Made by a program: the position numbers and the translations under genes. Source: Senegalimassilia faecalis (lineage in GTDB: Bacteria; Actinomycetota; Coriobacteriia; Coriobacteriales; Eggerthellaceae). From it: DNA of 64,000 nucleotides. The stretch lies in NCBI RefSeq assembly GCF_004135645.1, contig NZ_SDPW01000001.1, positions 1,674,001 through 1,738,000 of the forward strand, in the 5' to 3' direction. Below the pieces are notes generated by a model that saw only the letters and a list, made by a program, of their open reading frames with translations, did no database searches and was not told the DNA's origin. Shown here piece after piece: positions 27,754 to 36,148 of the stretch (positions are counted from its first letter, which is position 1; each line of letters begins with the position of its first letter).

Positions 27754-30426
27754 ATGGACAAACAAGGCATTATCGAGTCCAGCCGAAAGCGCCGCGAGGG
27801 CGAGCGCATCTTCTACACGTCCTGCCCGGCCAACGGGTGCTGGGACTCGGCCTGCGTGCTGAAGTGCCACGAGAAGGACGGGAAGATCATCGCTATCGAG
27901 CCCGACGACTCCGTGAACCCCAACGACTCCCGCGAGGACTGCGGTTGGGAGAACACGTGGAAGGGCAACGTGCAGATGCGCCCCTGCGCCATGGGGCATT
28001 CCTGGAAGAAGGAGCTGCACGCCGAAACGCGCCTTCTGCATCCCATGAAACGCGTGGGCGAGAAGGGCCCGGGCCGGGGCTACTTCGTCCAGATCACCTG
28101 GGAGGAGGCGCTGGACACCATCGCCGAGAAGATGATCGAGATCAAGGAGAAGTACGGCCCCTACGGCATCTTCCATTCCCAGTACCCCAGCTTCGAGAAG
28201 AACGGCTTCCCGCTGGCCCCTTGGTGGGAGGCGGGCTTCGGTGCCTGGGGCGAGCACTCCACCTCGGGCCATGCCGCCGGCGAGATGCTGCACCTCGGTG
28301 TTGACCTCACCAAGGTCACCCGCGGCCTGCAGAACTCCATGCCCGGTTTCGAGGCGCCCGACTTTTTCAACTCCAAGCTCTTCGTCATGTGGGGCATGGA
28401 TCCGGTGGTCGCCTGGTTCGGCCCGACGTCCTACTACATGCAGCTGGCCCACGAGTACGGATTGAAGACCATCGTCATCGACCCGCGCTACACCCAGTCC
28501 GCCGAGATCCTCGCCGATCAGTGGATTCCCATCCGTCCCGGCACCGACCTGGCCATGATGCTGGCCGTGGCCCAGGTGCTCTTCGAGGAGGATTTGGTCG
28601 ACCACGCCTTCGTCGACGAGTGGGTCGACAAGGAGGGCTTCGAGGAGTGGCGCGCCTACGTCATGGGCGAGGGCGAGGACGGCATCAAGAAGACGCCGGA
28701 GTGGGCCGCCCCCATCACCGCGGTGCCCGCCGAGACCATTCGCGAGTTCGCGCGCCTGTACGGCACCGAGAAGCCGGTGCACCTCCAGTACTTCTACTCT
28801 TGCGCCAAGCGGCACATGGGCGATTACTCCGCCTCGGCCTCGATGCTTTTGCAGGCCATGACCGGCAACATCGCCTGCCACGGCGGCTGCGAGTCCGGCG
28901 CCTGCCTGCCCACGCCGGGCCGCGTGCCGGCGCCGCGGGCCGACTGGCACCGCGATCCGGGCGACTACCAGGTGCCGGTGCTGTTCAACAACAACTGCCT
29001 CACCGAGATCCTCGCCCGCCAGGACGACTACTGGTCGGGCAAGATCACGGAGTCGGAGTTCCGGCACCTCATCGGCAGCCCGAACAACGACTGCCCCTTG
29101 CCCAACATCCAGATGATCATCTTCGAGAATAACTACGGCAACAACCACTCGAATGTGAACAAGCGCTTCGCCGGCATGGCCAACACCGAGTTCAACTGGG
29201 GATTCCAGTGGCACATGAACCAGCCCACCGCGGAGCTCTGCGACATCATCCTGCCGGCGCCCGTGTGGCAGTTCGAGGGCATGGACGAGTACATGTACGG
29301 CCACCAGCGCTTCGTGAGCGGCCCCAACGGCATGCGCAACTACTTCACCTTCTGCGCCCGCGGCCTGGACTTCCCCGGCGAGGTGCGCTCGAAGGAATGG
29401 GTGTGGACCGAGATTGCCAAGCGCCTGGGCGACGAGGTCGTCGAGGGCTACAACCCCCGCATGAAGGACGTGGCGGTCGAGGACTGGGTCGATGCCCAGG
29501 AGGCCATCTACAAGGAGGCCTTCGAGAAGTGGGCCGACAACGCCACCATCATGGCCTATCTCGGCTTTGACCATCGTCCCACCTGGGAGGAGTTCAACGC
29601 CCATCCGGTCATCCGCACGGAGATCGACGAGCCGTACTACCCGTTCAAGTCCGCCCTGGACAGGGGGGAGAGCCCGTTCAACACCCCCACGAAGAAGATC
29701 GAGTTCTCCTCGAACTTCGTGAAGACCCACGACATGACCGAGAGCCGTTGGCGCGGGCGCATCGACCCGATGCCGGTGTGGAGCCCCAGCTACGTGGAGG
29801 GCGATATCGGAAGCGCCTCTAACGACGGCTTCTACAACCCGAAGGTGAAGGACTACCCGCTGTCGCTCGTGACGCCCGTGTCGGTGTACCGTCAGCACTC
29901 CTCCAACGACAACAACCCCTACATGCGCGAGGACGTCTACCGCCACGCCGTGTGGATTTCCGGCGTGGACGCCAAGGCCCGCGGCATCAAGGACGGCGAT
30001 CTGTGCCGCGTCTACTCCGATCGCGGCGAGACGATGCTGACCGCCTACGTCACCAACCGCTGCATGCCCGGCACCGCCGCGGTGCACCATGGCGGCTGGT
30101 ACCAGACGGGCGGGGAGGCCTCCGAGATGAACGTGTTCGGCCAGGACATGCGCGGCACGCCCAACATCCTGCTGGACGACGGCCACTTGCCGCACATCCT
30201 CGGCGCGCTGATCATCGCCGGACTGGTGCAGGTGGAGAAGGTGGCCGACGGCGATGCCGAGGGCTTCGGAGGCGAGGCCGAGCGCGGCGGCGCCCGCGGC
30301 GCCATGGTGGCCGTGGCCTGTCGCGATCGCCTGGCCAAGAAGGACGGTGCCCGGGATGCGGCGGCCGTGGCCATGGAGGCCGCCGAGAACGGCTCCGATC
30401 CGGCGTGCGCCGTCGAGAACGCCTAA
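27754..30426 (+). CDS. Molybdopterin (bis-MGD) oxidoreductase catalytic subunit, cytoplasmic
   Basis: The 890-residue protein belongs to the DMSO reductase superfamily, which binds Mo (or W) through two pyranopterin guanine dinucleotides. Landmarks: an N-terminal cysteine cluster (C24, C29, C34, later C78), the FVQITWEEALDTIAEKMIEI start of the core, VIDPRYTQSAEILADQWIPI with RPGTDLAMMLAV (cofactor binding), and a C-terminal MopB domain with VWISGVDAKARGIKDGDLCR. The cluster spacing (Cx4Cx4C) differs from the usual Cx2-3Cx3C. No twin-arginine signal is present, so the enzyme should be cytoplasmic. An alanine/arginine-rich tail ends the protein. Partners follow: ferredoxin and a GntP permease. 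A reductase or catechol-dehydroxylase-type enzyme is likely; the substrate is unknown. Confidence 0.88.
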   Translation: MDKQGIIESSRKRREGERIFYTSCPANGCWDSACVLKCHEKDGKIIAIEPDDSVNPNDSREDCGWENTWKGNVQMRPCAMGHSWKKELHAETRLLHPMKRVGEKGPGRGYFVQITWEEALDTIAEKMIEIKEKYGPYGIFHSQYPSFEKNGFPLAPWWEAGFGAWGEHSTSGHAAGEMLHLGVDLTKVTRGLQNSMPGFEAPDFFNSKLFVMWGMDPVVAWFGPTSYYMQLAHEYGLKTIVIDPRYTQSAEILADQWIPIRPGTDLAMMLAVAQVLFEEDLVDHAFVDEWVDKEGFEEWRAYVMGEGEDGIKKTPEWAAPITAVPAETIREFARLYGTEKPVHLQYFYSCAKRHMGDYSASASMLLQAMTGNIACHGGCESGACLPTPGRVPAPRADWHRDPGDYQVPVLFNNNCLTEILARQDDYWSGKITESEFRHLIGSPNNDCPLPNIQMIIFENNYGNNHSNVNKRFAGMANTEFNWGFQWHMNQPTAELCDIILPAPVWQFEGMDEYMYGHQRFVSGPNGMRNYFTFCARGLDFPGEVRSKEWVWTEIAKRLGDEVVEGYNPRMKDVAVEDWVDAQEAIYKEAFEKWADNATIMAYLGFDHRPTWEEFNAHPVIRTEIDEPYYPFKSALDRGESPFNTPTKKIEFSSNFVKTHDMTESRWRGRIDPMPVWSPSYVEGDIGSASNDGFYNPKVKDYPLSLVTPVSVYRQHSSNDNNPYMREDVYRHAVWISGVDAKARGIKDGDLCRVYSDRGETMLTAYVTNRCMPGTAAVHHGGWYQTGGEASEMNVFGQDMRGTPNILLDDGHLPHILGALIIAGLVQVEKVADGDAEGFGGEAERGGARGAMVAVACRDRLAKKDGARDAAAVAMEAAENGSDPACAVENA

Positions 30427-30451
30427 GCGAGAGAGAACGAGAGGAGGAACA

Positions 30452-31195
30452 ATGACCCAGTACGGATTCTTTTTCGATATGAACCGCTGCTACGCCTGCC
30501 AGGCCTGCAGCATCGCCTGCAAGGACTGGAACGAGATCGAGCCGGGCGCCGAGAAGTGGATGACGGTATACGAGTGGGAGGGCGGCACGTTCCCGAACCT
30601 GCGCCTGCACTCGTTGGCCTTTAGCTGCGCCCACTGCGAGAACCCCGCCTGCGTTGCGGCCTGCGAGAGCGGCGCCCTGTACAAGGAGGAGGAGTACGGC
30701 GCGGTGCTGGTGGACCAGGACAAGTGCACCGGGTGCCGTCAGTGCTACGACGCCTGCCCCTACGGCGCTCCCAAGTTCGCCACCGACGAGCCCACGGCCA
30801 AGATGAGCAAGTGCACGATGTGCGTCGATCGCCTGGCCGAGGGCAAGCAGCCCGCCTGCACCATGGCCTGCCCGCTGCGCGCCTTCGACTTCGGCCCGCT
30901 CGATGAGCTCATTGAGAAGTACGGCGACGTGCGCTACTGCGAGGGCATGCCCGGCCCCGATGCCACGAGCCCGGCCTTCCTCATCTGGAACCCGCGTGAG
31001 AAGACCCCGCTTGTGCCCTACGACGTGAAGGAGGCCATCGCGCTTAACCAGCAGCGCGGCGACCTCGGCACCATGTTTGAGAGCGAGGAGGACCTCACCG
31101 TCTTCGAAGAGGGGACCATCGGCCGCGACGGGCTGAAGATGAAGCACAGCTCGAACATCGAGCTCATGCGCGCCACGCGCAACGACATGGCCTGA
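30452..31195 (+). CDS. DmsB-like 4Fe-4S electron-transfer subunit
   Basis: The 247-residue protein starts MTQYGFFFDMNRCYACQACS and has four cysteine groups of the NrfC/DmsB type: CYACQACSIAC, CAHCENPACVAAC, CTGCRQCYDACPYG and CTMCVDRLAEGKQPAC, enough for four 4Fe-4S clusters. It is the usual electron-transfer partner of a DMSO-reductase-type catalytic subunit. GAGGAGG precedes the ATG, 25 bases after the molybdoenzyme stop. No membrane anchor subunit is encoded next to it, so electrons must come from a soluble carrier or another complex. A terminator follows. Confidence 0.93.
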   Translation: MTQYGFFFDMNRCYACQACSIACKDWNEIEPGAEKWMTVYEWEGGTFPNLRLHSLAFSCAHCENPACVAACESGALYKEEEYGAVLVDQDKCTGCRQCYDACPYGAPKFATDEPTAKMSKCTMCVDRLAEGKQPACTMACPLRAFDFGPLDELIEKYGDVRYCEGMPGPDATSPAFLIWNPREKTPLVPYDVKEAIALNQQRGDLGTMFESEEDLTVFEEGTIGRDGLKMKHSSNIELMRATRNDMA

Positions 31196-31218
31196 TTTCG
31201 GGCACTGTCGCCGTGGAC

Positions 31219-31251
31219 GGGCGGGCGTCGGGAGGGCGCCCGCCCCTTTTT
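31219..31251 (+). terminator. Intrinsic terminator after the ferredoxin subunit
   Basis: GGGCGGGCG (31219-31227) pairs with CGCCCGCCC (31237-31245), followed by five T bases at 31247-31251. Confidence 0.85.
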
Positions 31252-31335
31252 GGACATCTATGCTCTGTTGCGGATATGGAGGATCTGCAAGGGGGCTTAG
31301 AGGAGAAGATAAACCTCTAGGAAAGGGGAAAATTC

Positions 31336-32655
31336 ATGGAGTGGATCGGAGTAATCGGCATTATCGTCGGTCTCGTCTTCTTCGTCGTTGCGGCCATGAA
31401 GGGCTGGAACGTGCTCATCACGTCTATCGTGACCGCCATTATCATCGCGCTGACCAACGGCATGGACATCATGAACTCGATGGTCGGCACGGAAAAATCC
31501 TACGTTACGGGCCTTGCGGGATTCATCCGCGGCAACCTGCTGATCTTCATGGGCGGCGCCATCATGGGCGAGTTCATGGACAAGTCGGGTGCTGCCAAGG
31601 CCATCGCCCAGGCCATTATGGCCAAGGTGGGCTCCAAGAGCCCGTACTTCGTGCTGCTGGGCATCTCCGCGGTGGGCGCCCTACTCACCTATGCGGGCAT
31701 TTCGATGTTCGTGGCCATGTTCGCCCTCATCCCGCTGGCGCGCCCGATGTTCCGCGAGTGCAACATCCCGTGGCATCTGTTCTGCGCGGCTTGGACGCTG
31801 GGTGCCTGCTCGTTCACCATGGCCATGATCCCCGGCGTGCCGGCCGTGGCCTGGATCAACGCCTCTAACGGCTGCGGCGTGTCGCTGACCGCCGCCCCCA
31901 TCATGGGCATCGTGGGCTCCATCATCGCTATTGCGGTGAGCTGCGTCTACATCAAGTTCGCTTTGAAGCGCGCTGAGGCCAAAGGCGAGCACTACGTTGC
32001 CGACGACGATGACAAGGAAGTGGAGGCCGACACCAACATTCCGCCCCTGGGCCTGGCTCTCCTGCCGCTCATCGTGCTCATCGCCGTCATCATCGGCCTG
32101 TCTGCCACCGGCATGAAGAACGTCGTGTACATCGGCATGGTCTGCGGCGTCATCGCCTCAATCATCTGCTTCTTCAAGTACCTGCCGAGCCTGCGCGACA
32201 CGCTGGGCAAGGGCGCTGTTGCCGGTGTGGGACCCGCTGTGTTCACCTCCGCTGCTGTGGGCGTGGGCACCGTGGCCGCCGCCTCTGCGGGCTTCACGGT
32301 CATCTATGAGGCCATCTTCAACATGCCCGGCGGCACCTACGTGTCCGCTGCCACCATGGCTGCGGCTCTCGGTGGCATCATGGGCTCCGGCTCGGGTGCT
32401 GTGGGCATTATCGCCCAGAACTTCCTGGAGCCCTACCTGGCCACTGGCGTCGACCCGGCCGCTCTGGCGAAGATCATCGCCACCTCTGCCACCATCGGCG
32501 GCGCCCTGCCCAACTCCGGCGCCATGTTCGGCATGCTCGCCGCCATGGGCCTGAACCACAAGAACTCTTACAAGCACATCGCCGCCATTTCCATCGGCGC
32601 CGGCTTGTGCTCCCTTGTGGTCATGATTATCATGGCCAACGTGGGCATCTACTAG
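31336..32655 (+). CDS. GntP/CitMHS-like carboxylate permease
   Basis: The 439-residue protein is almost entirely hydrophobic with about 11-12 membrane helices and one charged loop near residues 213-235 (DDDDKEVEAD). Glycine-rich segments such as FMGGAIMGEFMDKSGAAKAI and MAAALGGIMGSGSGAVGII match the GntP family of gluconate, carboxylate and related proton symporters. AGGAAAGGGG precedes the ATG. It lies 140 bases beyond the ferredoxin gene, after a terminator, in the same direction. The combination of a permease with a signal-less molybdoenzyme suggests that a small organic acid is imported and reduced in the cytoplasm. Confidence 0.82.
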   Translation: MEWIGVIGIIVGLVFFVVAAMKGWNVLITSIVTAIIIALTNGMDIMNSMVGTEKSYVTGLAGFIRGNLLIFMGGAIMGEFMDKSGAAKAIAQAIMAKVGSKSPYFVLLGISAVGALLTYAGISMFVAMFALIPLARPMFRECNIPWHLFCAAWTLGACSFTMAMIPGVPAVAWINASNGCGVSLTAAPIMGIVGSIIAIAVSCVYIKFALKRAEAKGEHYVADDDDKEVEADTNIPPLGLALLPLIVLIAVIIGLSATGMKNVVYIGMVCGVIASIICFFKYLPSLRDTLGKGAVAGVGPAVFTSAAVGVGTVAAASAGFTVIYEAIFNMPGGTYVSAATMAAALGGIMGSGSGAVGIIAQNFLEPYLATGVDPAALAKIIATSATIGGALPNSGAMFGMLAAMGLNHKNSYKHIAAISIGAGLCSLVVMIIMANVGIY

Positions 32656-32676
32656 GCCAGACGGCCCCAATGAGAT

Positions 32677-32703
32677 GGAGGCGCGCAGAATCCGCGCGCC
32701 TCC
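32677..32703 (+). terminator. GC-rich hairpin after the GntP permease
   Basis: GGAGGCGCGC (32677-32686) pairs with GCGCGCCTCC (32694-32703). No T-run follows; termination would need help or be partial. Confidence 0.5.
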
Positions 32704-32827
32704 CTTCGGGAGGACGGGCATCCTCCAGGCCCTGCCCTCCACCACCGATTTGCGCCTGCCTCGTCAGGCGTTCGGATAGAAACGTGTCGCAAAAGCGGCG
32801 CGTCCGTTCGACGAAAAGGAGACCACC

Positions 32828-33118
32828 ATGTGCTTCAGACCAGCCAGCGCGGCCGCCTCGGGTCCGGCCGAGTGTCCCGAGTGCCACAAGACCATCGAGG
32901 CCGTTGACGGCATCGAGCTTAAGAACTGCCCGTTCTGTGGCTGCGATTTCACGCCTTACCTGAACGGCAGCAAGCCCGTGCCCGGCGCCCCCGCGGCCCC
33001 CGGCGCCCCGAAGCCGCCTTCGGCTCCGGGAGCCCCCAAGGCCCCTGGCGCCCCGAAGCCGCCTTCGGCTCCGGCAGCCCCCAAGGCCCCTGGCGCCCCC
33101 AAGCCGCCGAGCGCCTAG
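32828..33118 (+). CDS. Small zinc-ribbon protein with proline-rich repeats
   Basis: I do not recognise this 96-residue protein. Residues 16-40 form a zinc ribbon (CPECHKTIEAVDGIE then CPFC), and the second half consists of 2.6 copies of the 15-residue unit PGAPKPPSAPxAPKA. A clear AAAAGGAG ribosome site supports it being translated despite the low complexity. The ribbon could bind Zn or Fe; a proline tail of this kind usually acts as a flexible spacer or docking tail. It lies between two permease genes, in the same direction as both. Function unknown. Confidence 0.75.
   Translation: MCFRPASAAASGPAECPECHKTIEAVDGIELKNCPFCGCDFTPYLNGSKPVPGAPAAPGAPKPPSAPGAPKAPGAPKPPSAPAAPKAPGAPKPPSA
32999..33115 (+). 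repeat. 45-bp tandem repeat (2.6 copies) inside the zinc-ribbon gene
   Basis: Units start at 32999, 33044 and 33089 and keep the reading frame, each coding 15 residues beginning PGAPKPPSA. Near-identity at the DNA level indicates recent expansion, and copy number may vary between strains. Confidence 0.85.
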
Positions 33119-33141
33119 GGATCAGCGCCTAACGCGCACGC

Positions 33142-33174
33142 GAAGGGAGCTGGGACGTGCGCCCAGCTCCCTTC
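33142..33174 (+). terminator. Perfect 13-bp hairpin after the zinc-ribbon gene
   Basis: GAAGGGAGCTGGG (33142-33154) pairs with CCCAGCTCCCTTC (33162-33174). A second pairing of CTTCCCGAAG (33171-33180) with CTTCGGGAAG (33208-33217) overlaps it, so two alternative folds exist. No T-run. Confidence 0.5.
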
Positions 33175-33255
33175 CCGAAGGCTCCCTCTTTGCGAGGGGC
33201 GGGAGTCTTCGGGAAGGGACCATCCGTCGATTGTTCGAAAAGGGGGCAGGTGTCG

Positions 33256-34737
33256 ATGGGTTTCAATGAGGAGAAGGTCAAGGGGAAGCCGACGACCGAC
33301 GTGGCGAAGCGCTCGAGGGGTCGCGCGCCGTCGGAGGGGGAAGGCTCCCCCAAGAAGAGGGGATCGGCGACTAGTCAAGTGTCGCTGTTCGAGCGCGTTC
33401 CGCAATCGGAACGTCTCGCCTGGCCGGATATCGCGGCCATTCTCTCCGGTGTGGTGTCCAGCCTCTCCAAGCTCATGGGCGGTGGCATTGTAGCCTTTTA
33501 CGCCGGCTGCCAGATGGGCGGCGTCACCGTGGCCATCACTTTTGCTCTCTCGTTTCTGCTCACGTGGTTCGTGGGACGTATCTGCTATCGGGAGGGCTTG
33601 CCCAGCAATGTGGTCTCTCGCTATTACATCTTTGGCAAGAAGGGCTCGGCGGCGGGTTCTCTCATCTGGATTTTCGTAATCGTCGGCGTGCTCGCCGTGG
33701 GCACGGTGCAGCTCGGCAATGCGATTCTTTTTGCCTTTGGCTGGGAAAGCGAGGTCGCGCGTTGGGCGCTGTTCATCGGCATCTCGTGCGTGTGGGTGTT
33801 TATGGCGCTGTTCGGCACGAAGATCATCGCCCGCATGAACGCCGTTTTCGTTGTAGCGCTGTTCTGCGTCATGGGGTATGTCATCTACCTTATTGCCGCC
33901 GATGGGCAGCTTGTGGAAGCGGCCACTCACGGCATCCTCATTCCTGGCGTTGAGCCTGTGCAGGGTTTTGCCTATTCAGTGAACTACGCCATCATGACAA
34001 GTGGCCTGATGGCCCTGTTCGCCGCTGATTTTACGCGGTTCGCGCGTCGTGAGCGCGATATCGCTCCTATTGCCGCTACAGGGAGCATCTTTGCCATCAT
34101 CACCTACATCTGCGGTGCACTCATCGTGTTCTACGGCTTCGACAAGTCGGTGGCTTACTTCGCGGCCCAGGGCATGGATCCGACGTTGGCAGCCCACGCC
34201 GCAGTGACTAATCCCGGCGTGTCGCTGGTATTGGCTGCCGGGGGAGTGGGGTTGGCGGTCATCTGCCTGTCGCAGATGAAGGTAGAGACTTCGAACTCCA
34301 TCGGCGGCGCGAACGCGGTGGAGAACCTTGTGAATTCGATCACGGGTCGATCGCTTCCTTGGGCCGCCGCGGTCGTGGGCGCCAACGCCATCGGGCTCGC
34401 CTTCATCCTGTGTAACATCCTCGATCAGGTGAACGCGTTCATGAGTTATAGCTCCATCCTCACCTCGTCCTGGTGCGTGCTGCTCATTACCGACTATTAC
34501 ATCGTCCGCGGCAAGATGGGCATCGGGCGGCAGGGCATCGATATGGACAAGCCCGAGAAGTCAGTGCACTGGCGCGGCGTGGGCACCATCGCCGTGGTCA
34601 CGGTGATCGGCAGCGTGCTATACGCCACGAACCTCGTGGCCGTGCCCTTCCTCGTGGTGGCCCCGCTCACCATGGTCGTCTATATCGCCGTCAGCTGGCT
34701 TCTGCGCGACAAGATTCGCGCCGGCGCAATCGGATAG
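33256..34737 (+). CDS. NCS1-family nucleobase/cation symporter-like permease
   Basis: The 493-residue protein has a charged N-terminal region of about 50 residues followed by about 12 membrane helices. The segment LAWPDIAAILSGVVSSLSKL and the MALFAADFTRFARRERDIA motif are typical of the NCS1/CodB cytosine-purine permease family. The ATG at 33256 is preceded by a G-rich AGGGGG site; longer in-frame starts run into the upstream hairpins. The transported compound is unknown; for this family purines, pyrimidines, hydantoins and thiamine precursors are known. It lies between the zinc-ribbon gene and a convergent flavin reductase gene. Confidence 0.82.
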   Translation: MGFNEEKVKGKPTTDVAKRSRGRAPSEGEGSPKKRGSATSQVSLFERVPQSERLAWPDIAAILSGVVSSLSKLMGGGIVAFYAGCQMGGVTVAITFALSFLLTWFVGRICYREGLPSNVVSRYYIFGKKGSAAGSLIWIFVIVGVLAVGTVQLGNAILFAFGWESEVARWALFIGISCVWVFMALFGTKIIARMNAVFVVALFCVMGYVIYLIAADGQLVEAATHGILIPGVEPVQGFAYSVNYAIMTSGLMALFAADFTRFARRERDIAPIAATGSIFAIITYICGALIVFYGFDKSVAYFAAQGMDPTLAAHAAVTNPGVSLVLAAGGVGLAVICLSQMKVETSNSIGGANAVENLVNSITGRSLPWAAAVVGANAIGLAFILCNILDQVNAFMSYSSILTSSWCVLLITDYYIVRGKMGIGRQGIDMDKPEKSVHWRGVGTIAVVTVIGSVLYATNLVAVPFLVVAPLTMVVYIAVSWLLRDKIRAGAIG

Positions 34738-34758
34738 GGCGATAGCAAGCTGCTTGGC

Positions 34759-35316
34759 TTAGCTTATACGCCCGGCGGTGGCGAAGGTGGTGTGCTCCAG
34801 GCACAGGAGGGTCGGCTCGGTGACGAGGCGGCCCTTTTCGGTGCTGGGAAGACGTGTGGCGGCGACTTCGATTTCCAGGACGAAGAGACGGTGGTCGCCG
34901 GCATCGCCGACTGAGGACACCTTCGCCGTGAAGGTGGATAGCGCGCAGGCCGGGTAGGGGAGCGCCGTACCTCCTGCTTCTTCCCAAGCGCAGGTGAAGC
35001 CCTCGCTCTTGTCGGTGGTGCGCCCCGAGTGCGAGCCGCACCACAGCACGGCTCTTGCGGCGTCGGCATCGACGGTGGAAAGCGTGCAGGTGCCCGTCTG
35101 CTCAAGGATCTCGCAAGTGAACGAGGTCGGCTTCAAGCCCAAGGCTACCAAAGGCGGCTCGTAGGAGAGCGGCGCGCAAAAGGCCACTGGCGTGAAGTTC
35201 GCGCGGCCGTCGCGGGCGGTGCCGATGACGACGACGGGTCGCGGTCCCAGCGCCGCGGCGATGGCTCGTCCCGACAGCGGTTGCCAAGGTGCACGGAAGG
35301 TATCTTTGCTGCTCAT
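34759..35316 (-). CDS. Flavin reductase-like (split-barrel FMN) protein
   Basis: The 185-residue protein has the flavin-reductase-like fold: PRPVVVIGTARDGRANFTP near the N-terminus, the AFCAPLSYEPPLVALGLKP strand-loop and the later GDHRLFVLEIE segment. Members bind FMN and pass electrons from NAD(P)H or act as flavoredoxins. AAGAGG precedes the ATG. The PadR-family regulator gene lies 24 bases upstream on the same strand, so the pair is probably one transcript. With a PadR sensor, a role in response to an aromatic or redox-active compound is a reasonable inference. Confidence 0.82.
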   Translation of the reverse strand: MSSKDTFRAPWQPLSGRAIAAALGPRPVVVIGTARDGRANFTPVAFCAPLSYEPPLVALGLKPTSFTCEILEQTGTCTLSTVDADAARAVLWCGSHSGRTTDKSEGFTCAWEEAGGTALPYPACALSTFTAKVSSVGDAGDHRLFVLEIEVAATRLPSTEKGRLVTEPTLLCLEHTTFATAGRIS

Positions 35317-35340
35317 GAGACCTCTTGGCGGTTAGCGCCG

Positions 35341-35781
35341 CTACTCGGCATGGCCGAGACAGACCGGCTGGGCCGGTACGGGGATCCTCAGCGCGGCCGA
35401 TGCCTCCTCGCGCAGCTCCTGGATGGTGGCCATGTAGCAGGCTAGGGCATCGATCCAGCGGCGCAGGGCCGCACGGCCCTCGGGCGTGAGCGAGAACAGG
35501 CGCTTGGCGGCGCCGGAAGTGGGCGTGTCCCACTCGGAGGTGACGAACCCCTGCTCCTCCATCTTCTTCAGCGTGCGGTAGATGCCAGCCGGATCCGGCT
35601 TCTTGCCGCCGAACATGGGGGAGGCCGCCGCCTTCTGAACGATGACGTAGCCGTGCAGGGGCTCGGCAGACTCGGCCAGCACGATGAGGATGGTGGGCTG
35701 GGACATGCGCGAGAGGGACTTGCCCAACTCGGCGCACTGCTTCAGGTCGTCATCGGATTTCGGGTTGCACGCATGCCACAT
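35341..35781 (-). CDS. PadR-family transcriptional regulator
   Basis: The 146-residue protein has the PadR winged helix: PLHGYVIVQKAAASPMFGGK, PDPAGIYRTLKKMEEQGFV and SEWDTPTSGAAKRLFSLTPE, then a short C-terminal dimerisation helix. PadR regulators often sense phenolic acids or drugs and repress neighbouring genes. GAGGAG precedes the ATG. It is transcribed away from the large molybdoenzyme operon at 36149, so the 367-base gap between them could hold operators for both; two 12-base direct repeats there are candidates. Confidence 0.88.
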   Translation of the reverse strand: MWHACNPKSDDDLKQCAELGKSLSRMSQPTILIVLAESAEPLHGYVIVQKAAASPMFGGKKPDPAGIYRTLKKMEEQGFVTSEWDTPTSGAAKRLFSLTPEGRAALRRWIDALACYMATIQELREEASAALRIPVPAQPVCLGHAE

Positions 35782-35833
35782 AGGGCGGTCTCCTCGACTC
35801 TCTCAAGAACTTGCTTGCTTGCAATAATAGACT

Positions 35834-35995
35834 AAGTCAAACATTTTACCAAGCCCAATTTTGCGGATATATACTCAGCCTGTTGATACTACTTATTTCG
35901 GAAGAAAGTCATACCGAAAGGCTCATTTTCTTCGACGGACCCCCTTCTGATCTGGACTTTCAGCCGTAGGCAATTATTAGAGCAAGTCAAACATT
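35834..35995. promoter_or_regulatory. Pair of 12-bp direct repeats AAGTCAAACATT
   Basis: AAGTCAAACATT occurs at 35834-35845 and 35984-35995, exactly 150 bases apart, each preceded by a TAG-A-N-N context. This spacing and identity suggest two binding sites for one regulator, PadR being the nearest candidate. Confidence 0.45.
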
Positions 35996-36022
35996 GATCA
36001 GTCTAGTATCTGTCATTGATAT

Positions 36023-36055
36023 GATCTACTCTATGCCAGAGACGTTTAGTAGATC
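36023..36055. promoter_or_regulatory. Dyad GATCTACT / AGTAGATC
   Basis: GATCTACT (36023-36030) and AGTAGATC (36048-36055) are perfect inverted copies 17 bases apart, about 95 bases before the operon start. The half-site TCTACT recurs in the palindrome before the ABC importer at 48877-48890. Confidence 0.4.
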
Positions 36056-36148
36056 GAAGCTCGAGAGGGGCATCCGGATCTGCTGAGGAGCCGTCCCAGG
36101 GCCTGCCGAAGGCGGGCGATAAGGAACGAGAGAAGAGGAGAGTTGTCC

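Larger units (their letters stand above)
35782..36148. other. Divergent AT-rich promoter region, PadR / molybdoenzyme operon
   Basis: No gene is visible. The gap contains two AAGTCAAACATT repeats, an 8-bp dyad (36023-36055), and the AGAAGAGGAG ribosome site for the gene at 36149. It is by far the most AT-rich stretch between 27 and 53 kb, and the main promoter of the operon should lie here. Confidence 0.6.

Noticed and set aside
27637-30195. Very long open frame on the minus strand opposite the first molybdoenzyme
   Set aside because: It mirrors the codon pattern of the real gene in GC-rich DNA, shows no recognisable domain and lies wholly within a well-supported coding region.
35890-36000. 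Molybdenum-cofactor riboswitch before the ten-gene operon
   Set aside because: A CCGAAAGG-like stretch was noticed, but no paired domains of the known Moco RNA could be assembled around it.
36143-36148. TTG start two codons upstream of the second molybdoenzyme ATG
   Set aside because: The ribosome site AGAAGAGGAG (36131-36140) is better placed for the ATG at 36149.
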